NCBI GenBank assembly: GCA_033763735.1
Contig: JANRJY010000015.1
Coordinates: forward strand, 1-52,583
Origin: JANRJY01 sp033763735
Lineage (GTDB): Bacteria; Bacteroidota; Bacteroidia; Cytophagales; UBA9547
Reading direction: 5' to 3'
Length of the DNA stretch: 52,583 nucleotides
The notes beneath the pieces were generated by a model. The model was not told the origin of the DNA and made no database searches. It worked only from the letters and a program-made list of their open reading frames with translations. The translations under genes and the position numbers were made by a program. Shown here piece after piece: positions 17,808 through 26,557 of the stretch (position 1 is its first letter; each line of letters opens with the position of its first letter).

Positions 17808-18419
17808 ATGACCCCAGATTTTGAAAAACAAAATGGCTTAGTTCCAGCCATCGTTCAAGATGCCAATACTGGCAAAGTATTAATGATGGCTTATATGAAT
17901 GCGGAAGCACTTCAAATAACTGAATCAACCGGAAAAGTAACTTTTTTTAGCAGAAGCAAAAACCGTATTTGGACTAAAGGGGAAACCAGTGGTAATTTCT
18001 TGAATCTTGTTTCCATTACGGCTGATTGCGATAATGATACACTTTTAATTAAAGCCAAACCGGTAGGGCCTGCCTGCCATACAGGTGCCGACACTTGTTG
18101 GTTTGAGAAAAATGAACCTGTCACTAAAATCAATGAAGATTATGCCTTTATCGACCACTTGCGACAAACCATTAAAAGCAGAAAACTCAATCCGGACGAA
18201 AAGTCATATACGAGCAGTTTGTTCAAAAAAGGCATCAATAAAATTGCCCAAAAAGTAGGAGAGGAAGCAGTTGAAATTGTAATTGAAGCTAAAGACGATA
18301 ATAAAGAACTTTTTATGGGCGAAGCAGCTGACTTACTTTTTCATTATTTGGTATTGCTTGAAGCTAAAGATTATTCATTGACTGAAGTGATTGATGAATT
18401 AAAGAAAAGGCATAAATAA
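17808..18419 (+). CDS. hisIE: Bifunctional phosphoribosyl-AMP cyclohydrolase / phosphoribosyl-ATP pyrophosphatase
   Basis: This 203-residue HisIE fusion performs steps 2 and 3 of histidine synthesis. The HisI half has WTKGETSGN (55-63), the Mg-binding DCD (73-75) and the zinc cysteines Cys74, Cys90 and Cys97 (GPACHTGADTCW). The HisE half, from about residue 112, has KVGEEAVEIVIEA and GEAADLLFHYLVLL. Both domains look intact. No other his gene is in the window, so it is detached from the pathway here, or the rest lies elsewhere. It directly follows the toxin gene. Confidence 0.95.
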   Translation: MTPDFEKQNGLVPAIVQDANTGKVLMMAYMNAEALQITESTGKVTFFSRSKNRIWTKGETSGNFLNLVSITADCDNDTLLIKAKPVGPACHTGADTCWFEKNEPVTKINEDYAFIDHLRQTIKSRKLNPDEKSYTSSLFKKGINKIAQKVGEEAVEIVIEAKDDNKELFMGEAADLLFHYLVLLEAKDYSLTEVIDELKKRHK

Positions 18420-18519
18420 TTTTTTTCTAAAATATTTTTTAACTTTTGTCCAATTCCACAAAGTGGGTCGTCATTGCTATATAAATTAATATTCACTAAC
18501 CCTTTAAACAAAAAATACT

Positions 18520-18903
18520 ATGAAAGCGAATGAAAATGCACTCAATTGGTTCGAAATTTCGGTGAATGATATATCTCGTGCCAAAAAATTTTATGAAACC
18601 ATATTTGGTATTGATATGCCTCAACAGGAAATGATGGGCATGCAAATGGCCTTTTTCCCAGCTGAAGATATGAATGGAAAAGTATCAGGAAGTTTGGTAC
18701 AAAGCCCTCAACACAAACCTAGTACGGAAGGATCTAAAATTTATTTAAATGGAAATCCGGATTTGTCATTGGCTCTCTCTAAAGTGGAATCAGCGGGAGG
18801 TAAAGTTATAATGCCAAAAACCAAAATCAGTGACGAAGTTGGTTACATGGGCTTTTTTATTGATAGCGAAGGAAATGCAATGGCTCTGCATTCAAATAAT
18901 TAA
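18520..18903 (+). CDS. VOC (glyoxalase-like) family protein
   Basis: A single 127-residue vicinal-oxygen-chelate protein: NALNWFEISVNDISRAKKFY at the N-terminus, FFPAEDMNGKVSGSLVQ in the middle and the closing GYMGFFIDSEGNAMALHS. Related proteins are usually annotated as glyoxalase/bleomycin resistance or DUF-type VOC proteins. The substrate cannot be inferred. It stands alone behind a 100-bp gap after hisIE. Confidence 0.88.
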   Translation: MKANENALNWFEISVNDISRAKKFYETIFGIDMPQQEMMGMQMAFFPAEDMNGKVSGSLVQSPQHKPSTEGSKIYLNGNPDLSLALSKVESAGGKVIMPKTKISDEVGYMGFFIDSEGNAMALHSNN

Positions 18904-18938
18904 TAGTAAAACAAATGTCACTAACTTTCGACCAAAAA

Positions 18939-18974
18939 GTCCTTCTCAGTAGGAAAAGGATTTAGGATGAGGTT
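18939..18974. repeat. REP-like imperfect hairpin
   Basis: GTCCTTCTCAGTAGGAAAAG followed by GATTTAGGATGAGG forms a short imperfect hairpin (TCCTT with AAGGA, the pairing extended by a wobble). It has the look of the dispersed hairpin-plus-TTTAGGATGAGG repeats often met between Bacteroidota genes. That link comes from memory, not from a search. It lies between the VOC gene and the convergent kinase gene. Confidence 0.35.
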
Positions 18975-19054
18975 ATTAAAACCAGTTCAAATTAATTAAT
19001 GAAATGCACAACATCAATTCTACAAACCATTGACTATTAACTACAAACTATGCT

Positions 19055-20386
19055 CTATTGAGGAATATATATTTTAAAAGTTGTTCCTTCTCCAAGTTTG
19101 CTTTCTATGTCCACACTTCCACCCATGATTTCTACTTGTGATTTAATCAAAAAAAGGCCCATTCCTTTACCATCGACATTATTATTTAATCTGGAAAAAA
19201 GTTTAAACAATTTGTCTTTTTTTTCTTTCATATTTATACCTATTCCGTTATCAGAGAAAGTCAACATTAAGCCATTTTTATAAGGTTTTACATTGATATT
19301 TATTATAGGTTGTACGTTTTCCTTTGAAAATTTAATAGCATTAGAAATCAAATTATAAAAAATACTGTATACAAAACTCTTCAAGCCAAAAACTTCTTTA
19401 AATGCACTAAAATCATAATTGATTTGGGCATTAGATATTTTAATTTGATTTGCCAAAGTCATAAACACTTCTTGCAATTTATTGTCTAATTTTATAAGCT
19501 CATATTTTTCAACTAATCCTGTTTTTTTTACAGAAAGAATTTCATTTAAATCTTTCATAATTTCATCCAGATTTGAGGCAGCGAACTCAATATGTTCGAT
19601 AATTTCTAAGTTCTTTTTTTGATTAATATTTTTCTTGTCAAATATGCCTGCTAATCCAAGCAAATTAGCAATTGGAGCTCTTAAATTGTGTGAAACTATA
19701 TAATTGAATTGTTCCACATTTTTGTGGCTTTCTTTTAGATTTTCGTACAACAATTTGGTGTTGTGTTCTGATTCTTTTAAAGATTCATTCAGATTTGTCA
19801 ATTGATTATTTACTTGACTATATCTTTTTATTATAAAATCAAGCAAAAAACAGGTCATGACTAAGGTCATAAATACATTCATATAATAATAAGTCCTTAC
19901 CATGTCTTTGCTCATGTGCAAATCAAGGCTTGGAATTGGATTAACCCACATTACTAACAAAAAAGTAAATACATAAATAACAATATGTGAATAACTTATA
20001 ATTTTATTGTCATCGCCATAAAATGCATATACAAAAAGGGGAGAAAGTAATATGAATAAATATAATCCTGCATCCGGAGTTAAAAAACTCGAGAAAACTA
20101 TAATTGCAATGTTTGAAATTAATGTATGGATTAATCGGCTGATATGAAATAATTTCAATCGATTTAAATATATTATAATCAGATATACCGAACCAAAACA
20201 CAGTATTACTATGCTGGGAATATAAAATTGATTTGCTAAAAGATAAATATGATAAATTACAGTAAATAAAAAACAGAATAATGAAAGTCTGTTGGTCATT
20301 GATATTTTAAAATTTTGTAATGAACTCTGATCTTGATTCACTCCTTGACGAAAAATATTATTAAGAATCAGATTTAATTTGTTCAT
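19055..20386 (-). CDS. Orphan membrane sensor histidine kinase
   Basis: The 443-residue product has about six transmembrane helices (32-180), a short coiled coil (190-225), a HisKA domain with His233 (VSHNLRAPIANLLG) and an HATPase domain with NLISNAIKF, DNGIGI and GKGMGLFL boxes. It should autophosphorylate in response to a membrane or lipid-phase signal. No response regulator is adjacent. The ATG lies inside the 3' end of the membrane-protein gene (26-bp overlap), indicating coupled translation and membership of the same operon as the cyclase-like and desaturase-like genes. Confidence 0.9.
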   Translation of the reverse strand: MNKLNLILNNIFRQGVNQDQSSLQNFKISMTNRLSLFCFLFTVIYHIYLLANQFYIPSIVILCFGSVYLIIIYLNRLKLFHISRLIHTLISNIAIIVFSSFLTPDAGLYLFILLSPLFVYAFYGDDNKIISYSHIVIYVFTFLLVMWVNPIPSLDLHMSKDMVRTYYYMNVFMTLVMTCFLLDFIIKRYSQVNNQLTNLNESLKESEHNTKLLYENLKESHKNVEQFNYIVSHNLRAPIANLLGLAGIFDKKNINQKKNLEIIEHIEFAASNLDEIMKDLNEILSVKKTGLVEKYELIKLDNKLQEVFMTLANQIKISNAQINYDFSAFKEVFGLKSFVYSIFYNLISNAIKFSKENVQPIININVKPYKNGLMLTFSDNGIGINMKEKKDKLFKLFSRLNNNVDGKGMGLFLIKSQVEIMGGSVDIESKLGEGTTFKIYIPQ

Positions 20387-21074
20387 AATCCAAATCAGGA
20401 ATACTTCTCTTTGGAAAATTTAAGTAGACCATAAATATATAAACTATGTCAACAACTGCAAAAGCAATGCATAAAAACAACAAGGTTTTGTGGTCAGGAT
20501 ATCTTTGAAAACAAACAAAAGTGCATGATCCTGTACCTAACAATTTTAATACTGCAATAAGTTTTGAATTAATTATTTTGGTACTGCCAATGTTGTAAGC
20601 TCCAAAATCAGGTTGGTTAAGTCGTTGATATACAAATAATACACTCATGAACATGTTGGTAATCCAACCAGTGAGCGCTCCAAACTTGTCATCATATTCT
20701 GGTATAAACAAAAAATAAAATCCAAACCATACAGCGAGTACACCAATGTAAGTTGGTACGTAATATTGCTTACCTGAAGGTGTAAACATTTGATGCTTGC
20801 CATATTGAAAGGCTTTATATACAATGTAGCAATCCAAAAAAAACCAAATAAAATATGCAATTTGAAAAAGAAAACCCATATCGGTTTTATAAATCAAACC
20901 CCAATTGATTTCCCAAGCAAAGTTGCACATTATAGCTGCAATAGGAATGCCTATTTTTTTGGTTTTGTTAATGCTATATATTTCAAATCCATATAACACA
21001 GCCCATATCAAACAACCCGTTCCAAAAGAAATTAAACTAAAAGGTGTATAATCTTTTAAATTGAACCAAACCAT
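20361..21074 (-). CDS. Seven-helix membrane protein, Pyr4/PaxB-like terpene cyclase candidate
   Basis: A 237-residue protein with seven predicted helices (about 12-30, 40-58, 66-84, 106-124, 134-152, 172-188, 198-218). Helix 2 carries Glu55 in MCNFAWEINWGLIY and helix 7 carries Asp209 in FAVVDIVYIF. As I recall, the fungal meroterpenoid cyclases of the Pyr4/PaxB family need Glu63 in an N-x-x-WE context and Asp218, almost the same spacing (155 versus 154 here). Those enzymes protonate and cyclise prenyl chains inside the membrane. The neighbouring desaturase-like flavoenzyme fits a terpenoid role. The assignment rests on topology and two residues, so an unrelated seven-helix family is possible. 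Confidence 0.55.
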   Translation of the reverse strand: MVWFNLKDYTPFSLISFGTGCLIWAVLYGFEIYSINKTKKIGIPIAAIMCNFAWEINWGLIYKTDMGFLFQIAYFIWFFLDCYIVYKAFQYGKHQMFTPSGKQYYVPTYIGVLAVWFGFYFLFIPEYDDKFGALTGWITNMFMSVLFVYQRLNQPDFGAYNIGSTKIINSKLIAVLKLLGTGSCTFVCFQRYPDHKTLLFLCIAFAVVDIVYIFMVYLNFPKRSIPDLDYEQIKSDS

Positions 21075-21100
21075 ATAAGTATATATTTATAAGTGTGAAA

Positions 21101-22831
21101 TTACTTTTTGTTGATGTTAATAAATTGTTTAATGCCGGGTAGCAAATTGATTTTTGCAAATAATTGCAATAACCAACCTAATACGTTAGCCAATAATTGA
21201 ATATACCATGGCAAATTGACTTGCCAAGGCAGCCCCTTGTTGTATCTTATTTTGTCTTTCCACCTGAAAATTGCCAAAAACCAAGGTTCTTTAAGATCCC
21301 AAATTTTACAGTAAGGTACATTTGCACCGGAAGCATCAATAATTGCATTTACTGCTCGCCTGGCAGCTTCATTTGCTCCTTCCATAGTTGCCAAATCTGT
21401 ATTGGTTTTGACATAATCCGAAGCTAAAAACAAATTCTTGATATCTGTATACGCAAATGGTCGAAGCGCCCATGATCCCGCATTATTCACCAATAATGGC
21501 TCCTTGTTGATTGCTGGTACTGATGTAACAATAGATGTATCAAGATTCCAAAAATGTAAATCATTATCATCCAGAATGGTTTCTCCATTTACATTCAAAC
21601 TTTGTTTGAGCTGTGTCCATACTTCCTGTACAATTTCGGTGGTATTGCATTCCTTAGCCGCTTTACCATATATCACTCCGGGAGATTCCCAATTAGAAAT
21701 ATCCACCGAAAGCAAACCTTTTATGGTTCCGTCACCTATTAAAGTCCAATCGTAATCAGCCCAAAATTGGTTCTGTGCAATAGAAGTAATTGCCCAAGGA
21801 GAGTCAATATATATCGTGTGGCCTTGATTAATTTGTATATCTTTGGTCAAGTAAAGCTGTAGACCGTTCATCCAACTTACGTTTTGAGCAAGTGCCGGAA
21901 TACTTTCCAACGTAGGATCGATTTCCTTCATTTCTTTATTAATCAATGTGGCAAATTTTTCAACTGGCAATGCGGAAATAAAATAATCTGCCTTTATCTC
22001 AATATTATTATTACCTGATTTTAGTTTTGCAGTTATAATTTTATCCTGCATGCAAGTAAGTTCCACCACTTCATGATTGAAGTAGTACTTGACTCCTTTT
22101 TTCTGTAAATAATCCAGCCAAGGATTTATCCAAACTTCATTGGTAGGTCCATTGAGTATTCTATCACTACTCATTCCGGGTTTTAAAATGTCAAAAGTGA
22201 GTTGCAGTAGTATATCACCACCTGTTTTTGTGCTCACTTTTTCTGCTCTCGCAGCCACAAGCGTACGGGTGAGTCCTTTTACAAAATATGTTTTATATGC
22301 CTCTGAAAACCGATCGGCCTCCATAAATTCCCACCAACTGAGTCGTTCATATTCTTGTTTTCTTCTCTCGTAACAACTTGTCATAAGTTGCCATATTCGT
22401 TGGGCAAAAAAGGATTTTTCATCTTCATTTAGTCCTAATTCAACCCCTGCATTTTTGTTAATAAAATATTTGATTTGATTTAAAGAAGTAGGACACTTAG
22501 CTGGCATAAAGAGTGATTTGGCTCCAGCTCTTGCCACTCTTATTTCACTTGTGTCAACAAGGTTGTCATATACTTTCCCATTTTTGAAAGGGATTTCTTT
22601 CATTGTGGATGTTATATGCTTATAGAATCGAGGAAAAAATCGAAAACCATGTTCTCCTGGTAAAGGTTTGCGATTTCCGGAAGCAGAATCATCTACTAAA
22701 GTGCTTCTGGCCTTACCTCCCGCGATATTGTTTAATTCATACACTGAAACTGTAAAACCTCTGTTAATCAGTTCATGAGCTGCACTCATTCCGGCAACAC
22801 CTCCACCTAGTATTACAACCTCCTTTTTCAA
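21101..22831 (-). CDS. Phytoene desaturase-like FAD-dependent oxidoreductase
   Basis: This 576-residue flavoprotein starts with the dinucleotide-binding fold VVILGGGVAGMSAAHEL (5-21) and an acidic strand end at ELNNIAGG. It closes with the FAD motif LFLASDYVKTNTDLATMEGA. The order and length match the amine-oxidase/phytoene-desaturase superfamily (carotenoid desaturases, squalene-associated FAD enzymes). The last 70 residues are Trp-rich and hydrophobic (LPWYIQLLANVLGWLLQLF), probably a membrane-docking tail. It is the first gene of the operon, 26 bp before the seven-helix protein. No phytoene synthase is present, so the substrate is unknown. Confidence 0.85.
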   Translation of the reverse strand: MKKEVVILGGGVAGMSAAHELINRGFTVSVYELNNIAGGKARSTLVDDSASGNRKPLPGEHGFRFFPRFYKHITSTMKEIPFKNGKVYDNLVDTSEIRVARAGAKSLFMPAKCPTSLNQIKYFINKNAGVELGLNEDEKSFFAQRIWQLMTSCYERRKQEYERLSWWEFMEADRFSEAYKTYFVKGLTRTLVAARAEKVSTKTGGDILLQLTFDILKPGMSSDRILNGPTNEVWINPWLDYLQKKGVKYYFNHEVVELTCMQDKIITAKLKSGNNNIEIKADYFISALPVEKFATLINKEMKEIDPTLESIPALAQNVSWMNGLQLYLTKDIQINQGHTIYIDSPWAITSIAQNQFWADYDWTLIGDGTIKGLLSVDISNWESPGVIYGKAAKECNTTEIVQEVWTQLKQSLNVNGETILDDNDLHFWNLDTSIVTSVPAINKEPLLVNNAGSWALRPFAYTDIKNLFLASDYVKTNTDLATMEGANEAARRAVNAIIDASGANVPYCKIWDLKEPWFLAIFRWKDKIRYNKGLPWQVNLPWYIQLLANVLGWLLQLFAKINLLPGIKQFININKK

Positions 22832-22861
22832 TATACTATTAATTTAATACATTAAACATTT

Positions 22862-22869
22862 CAAATATA
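22862..22869 (-). promoter_or_regulatory. Promoter -7 box for the desaturase-cyclase-kinase operon
   Basis: On the minus strand TATATTTG (22869 down to 22862) matches TAnnTTTG, 30 bp before the ATG. No clear TTTG -33 element is seen at the expected spacing. Confidence 0.45.
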
Positions 22870-22958
22870 GCAATTTAATTGCTTCATATGAATTTTAGCT
22901 AAAATAATTTTTTGCCATTTCAAACGAATATTTGACCATAAATGGAAGTGTTATCACC

Positions 22959-22985
22959 AAAATTTGATATAATAAATCAAATTTT
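22959..22985. promoter_or_regulatory. Perfect inverted repeat upstream of the terpenoid-like operon
   Basis: AAAATTTGAT (22959-22968) and ATCAAATTTT (22976-22985) are exact inverted repeats around a 7-nt spacer. It lies about 90 bp upstream of the putative -7 box and 77 bp after the end of the endonuclease gene. It may be an operator for a dimeric regulator, or a weak terminator for the endonuclease transcript, because the arms end in A and T runs. Confidence 0.5.
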
Positions 22986-23061
22986 AAATTTAAATATCAT
23001 GAAGTGTTTTATAAAAATCGATAAGTTTTTATGATAGTTAGTGTATTTAGAAAAGCAAGAA

Positions 23062-26000
23062 CTACTCGATACTGAACATTTTTTGTATCAAAATTTGATT
23101 ATTATTGAAAATATCTAAAATATAGTTGCCCTTGGTATATCCTTTAAGATCTATTTCTAAAATTTTGACTATCTGATTCGATTTTTCCACCACTAATTCT
23201 CCTTTAATGGTGCTGATTCTGTAGCTATACTCAAAATCATTAATATTACTTTTAATATACAAATACCTGCTTGTTGGATTTGGATATATAATCCAATTTG
23301 ATTCGAAACCATTATCAATCGCTAAAGGATTTAATCCTGATATAGTAGGCATAAAATTTCCTGATATTGATAAAGTGATAATACTTTTATTCTGGCCAAT
23401 AATTCCTGAAATCGTATGAATAACAAATCCATTTACCGAAGTTATTGCTTTTATAAATACGGTGGTATTCGAAATATTTGAGCCATTTAAAGGTAAAAAC
23501 AATGCGGCATTATATGTTCCGGTAGAATCTGTTGAAAGCAAAAAATTATTATCTGAAATCAAAAGCAAATTTCCGGTCACACTCGTTGCTGAAACTGAGA
23601 AAGCTTTTGCAATGCCTTGATTATTAAGGATTATTTTCGGAAAATAAATGATATTCAATCCATTGCTGTTTGAAATTCCCGTGGTAGTGTTTGGTAAAAT
23701 TTGAACTATAACAGTGTATACATTTTTTGAAAGAGATTGAGATGTCACTGTATAATTCTTAATTGTATTGAAACTTTGAATTTGACCTGAAAAGGGTGAA
23801 ACGGTAGCCAATGGTGATATTGTTATAATCGGACTTATCAATCCAATATCTGTCCCAAAGGGCATATTGATAAAAATATTCTTTCCGATAATTGTAGTTG
23901 CTCCAACTTGACCGGAGATGTTAAAACCTGTGATACTATTTTCATCTGATGGGGCTAATTGTACATTTACATTATAAACATTAGAAACCAATGATTGTGA
24001 AGTAACTGTATATTGTACCACTCCTGAAAAGTTTTGCAAAACACCTGATATTGGCGTAATAACTGAATTATTAGATACTGTTATACTCGGATTGAGAGAC
24101 GATAAATTTGTTCCATAGGGCATAATCAAAGTAATATTATTTCCTGAAATAGTTGTATTACTTATTTGAAATGGAATAGTGAAAGATGTTATAAAGTTGT
24201 CATTTGACAAGCTTTGACCGGCAACACTTATCGAAACGTCTTCAGTGGTATTCACAATTCCACCTCCGGAAACACTTATTGTAAAGAAATTAACTCCTGA
24301 AGGTAATGTAGTAGTTGGTTTAACAAATATTTTAACATTTGAAACTAAACCCGATATTGGCAAAATTGATAAAGCAGAACTAAATCCCGATATTGAATTA
24401 CTTGAAAGTAATACTAAGTTGCCACCATTCAAAAAAATTGAACCTGTTAAGTTGTTGCCATTTGCATTAAAAGCTAATCCTGAATTGGTAATAACATCTA
24501 ACACAACGGGATCGCTAACTAAATCTAAATTAAAAGAAGGAACCGTATTGGGTGGTGGAAAAGGTAATCCTGAAAGAAAAAATCGATCAACCGTCCAACT
24601 TGTAGCATTCGTATTTGAAGTCCCACTTGACCTGTAAACAAATGCAAACTTAACACCGGATTGAGTTAAATTGGTAATCCTTACATAACCGGAAGGCGTA
24701 GTTGATTGTGAATTGGAAGGGGAAAAAGAAAACCCACTAATACTGGTCCATGATGCAAGCAAAGGATCACCGGTTGTGTAATTCGTTGAATAATAAACAG
24801 TAAGTTGAGGATAAAATAACCCAGCATCTGAAAATTTAGTCCATGAAGTGAATGAAACGTCCACACTTTGATATGAACTTAAGTCAAAACTTGGAGAAAT
24901 AAGCCAAGAACTTCCTGATGTGCCTGTAGTTCCTGCATAAGCATTCGCGTTCATCCCTTGTGTTCCGCATAACCAACCTTTATTGGAATTTTGGTTGTAA
25001 ACATTCCATCCATTTGTTGTACACACGCTTGAAAAAGTCGCACCTGCTATTGATGTACCGGTTGGTGGAGGGATTGCTGATAATGCGTCTCCAGTAATGC
25101 TTATTTGAAATATTTTGTCTAAAACGCCACCTCCAGAAACAGTTATTGTTACAATTTGAATGTCACTTGACAAAGTGGTTGTTGGTTGAATGTAAAGGAC
25201 CAACCCTGAAATTGAACCGTTGGAAGGAATTACATGATAAGGATTTACAAATCCGGAATTTGTGGTATTTGAAAAGTTAATAGAAGTACCATTTCCGCTT
25301 GATCTAATATTAACGTTACCTTGCAAATTCGTACCTGACAAAGTAATACCATTTACAGGGCCTGTTGTAGTCGTAATTAAAACAACGTTGTTAGGCGCAC
25401 TCACTATTAGTCCGGGAGTAGTTGTACTGAATCCCCAAACTAAGGCTACGTATTCCGGATGGTCAATAAAAGGATTTCTGTTGTGCTGAATGGCATAAGC
25501 TGCATTATTGCGGTCTATTTCTTTTTGGCTCACCGGATCAGCATTATGCCATTCCCAAAACAAGTTTAATTCCCAAGTTACAATTGCCGGGTAAGTATTG
25601 TTAGTAATTATTGGTGAACTCCATCCGGAAAGCAAATTTTCATAACAAGTTACCATATAAAAGTATGTTCTGGCAAAGTCACCTTTGTAAGCATCGATGG
25701 GTTCAAATACAGTACCTGTAAACCCTGGATAGTTACTGACACCTAATTTACTGCCATTTGTTGATGTCCAAGTGGCAGTTCCAACCCGCCCATATGGATA
25801 ATTGCCTCTTACTCCATTCACTTTGCCATCGGTAGGATACACATGAAACAAATCAGAAACCATTGGTGATGCACTATTGAACCAACTTTGCGGAAAAGAA
25901 TGTTCCCTATTGTAGCAATCTCCTTCTTTACTGTAGTTACCACAAGTGCCACTTCCAAATGAATATTCATAGGCAGGTGTACCACTCGGAACATCCGAAT

Positions 26001-26229
26001 ACATATCCCAAACTTTTCCATTAGCCTTTTTATCCGTTGTTTGATAGGCAGTATATAACCCTCCGTATGATGTAACTGAAGGGTTTTTTATAATATTAAA
26101 CAGGGCAGTTTTGAGTGAAGCTCCAGATTTACCGTTAGCATTATCGTAATATCCTGAAGGAATCTGTGCTAATGAAAATATATAAATAAAAGTTAAAAAA
26201 AATAGGTAATTAGATAGTTTTAGCTTCAT
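23062..26229 (-). CDS. Large secreted endonuclease I with Ig-like repeats and T9SS domain
   Basis: A 1055-residue exported protein. Residues 1-21 are a signal peptide. Residues 25-265 are an endonuclease I (EndA/NucM-like, His-Me finger) domain with NREHSFPQSWF (107-117), DLFHVYPTDGKVNGVRGNYP and LNLFWEWHNADPV. Then come a beta-sandwich with GWLCGTQGMNANAY, several Ig-like repeats, and two tandem 90-residue repeats that share the segment YTVTSQSL followed by NVYNV or NVYTV. The last 80 residues (DNGFESNWIIYPNPTSRYLY) are a type A T9SS sorting domain. It probably degrades extracellular nucleic acid for nutrients or matrix turnover. The ATG start is clear. Confidence 0.9.
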   Translation of the reverse strand: MKLKLSNYLFFLTFIYIFSLAQIPSGYYDNANGKSGASLKTALFNIIKNPSVTSYGGLYTAYQTTDKKANGKVWDMYSDVPSGTPAYEYSFGSGTCGNYSKEGDCYNREHSFPQSWFNSASPMVSDLFHVYPTDGKVNGVRGNYPYGRVGTATWTSTNGSKLGVSNYPGFTGTVFEPIDAYKGDFARTYFYMVTCYENLLSGWSSPIITNNTYPAIVTWELNLFWEWHNADPVSQKEIDRNNAAYAIQHNRNPFIDHPEYVALVWGFSTTTPGLIVSAPNNVVLITTTTGPVNGITLSGTNLQGNVNIRSSGNGTSINFSNTTNSGFVNPYHVIPSNGSISGLVLYIQPTTTLSSDIQIVTITVSGGGVLDKIFQISITGDALSAIPPPTGTSIAGATFSSVCTTNGWNVYNQNSNKGWLCGTQGMNANAYAGTTGTSGSSWLISPSFDLSSYQSVDVSFTSWTKFSDAGLFYPQLTVYYSTNYTTGDPLLASWTSISGFSFSPSNSQSTTPSGYVRITNLTQSGVKFAFVYRSSGTSNTNATSWTVDRFFLSGLPFPPPNTVPSFNLDLVSDPVVLDVITNSGLAFNANGNNLTGSIFLNGGNLVLLSSNSISGFSSALSILPISGLVSNVKIFVKPTTTLPSGVNFFTISVSGGGIVNTTEDVSISVAGQSLSNDNFITSFTIPFQISNTTISGNNITLIMPYGTNLSSLNPSITVSNNSVITPISGVLQNFSGVVQYTVTSQSLVSNVYNVNVQLAPSDENSITGFNISGQVGATTIIGKNIFINMPFGTDIGLISPIITISPLATVSPFSGQIQSFNTIKNYTVTSQSLSKNVYTVIVQILPNTTTGISNSNGLNIIYFPKIILNNQGIAKAFSVSATSVTGNLLLISDNNFLLSTDSTGTYNAALFLPLNGSNISNTTVFIKAITSVNGFVIHTISGIIGQNKSIITLSISGNFMPTISGLNPLAIDNGFESNWIIYPNPTSRYLYIKSNINDFEYSYRISTIKGELVVEKSNQIVKILEIDLKGYTKGNYILDIFNNNQILIQKMFSIE

Positions 26230-26377
26230 TTGATTGAAATATATGCATACAAATAAGCTAAATATCGGTCTGATATAGGTTATGTCAGTGTTAAGTTTTT
26301 GGGTGATGTATGATTTATAGCTAAATCAATCTGTATTTCAAATATTTCAAAAAAAATAATTCAAAAATATTTTATGA

Positions 26378-26530
26378 TTATCGAATTGGAGCACCGGATG
26401 CTTTATGTGTTCGTGCTTTATCAGAATATCCATAATAACCATCTGTTCGTTTCTGACAATTCCTACGAATAATTAAGGAACAGCTACTAACAATAAAAAT
26501 TAACAATATGAGCTTTGATATTAATTTCAT
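26378..26530 (-). CDS. Small lipoprotein, 50 residues
   Basis: An ATG-started frame encodes a basic N-terminus, a hydrophobic stretch and a lipobox ending in Cys17 (KLILLIFIVSSC), then a basic, Tyr- and Gly-rich mature part (RRNCQKRTDGYYGYSDKA). It is small enough to escape common length filters. It starts 27 bp after the end of the methyltransferase gene on the same strand, so it is probably co-transcribed with it. Function unknown. The lipoprotein signal is the main evidence. Confidence 0.65.
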   Translation of the reverse strand: MKLISKLILLIFIVSSCSLIIRRNCQKRTDGYYGYSDKARTHKASGAPIR

Positions 26531-26557
26531 TATATATTCAAATATAAAAGAATAATT

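Noticed and set aside
26311..26328. TGATTTA/TAAATCA palindrome as a terminator for the small lipoprotein
   Set aside because: The stem is short and AT-only around the loop, with no T tract.
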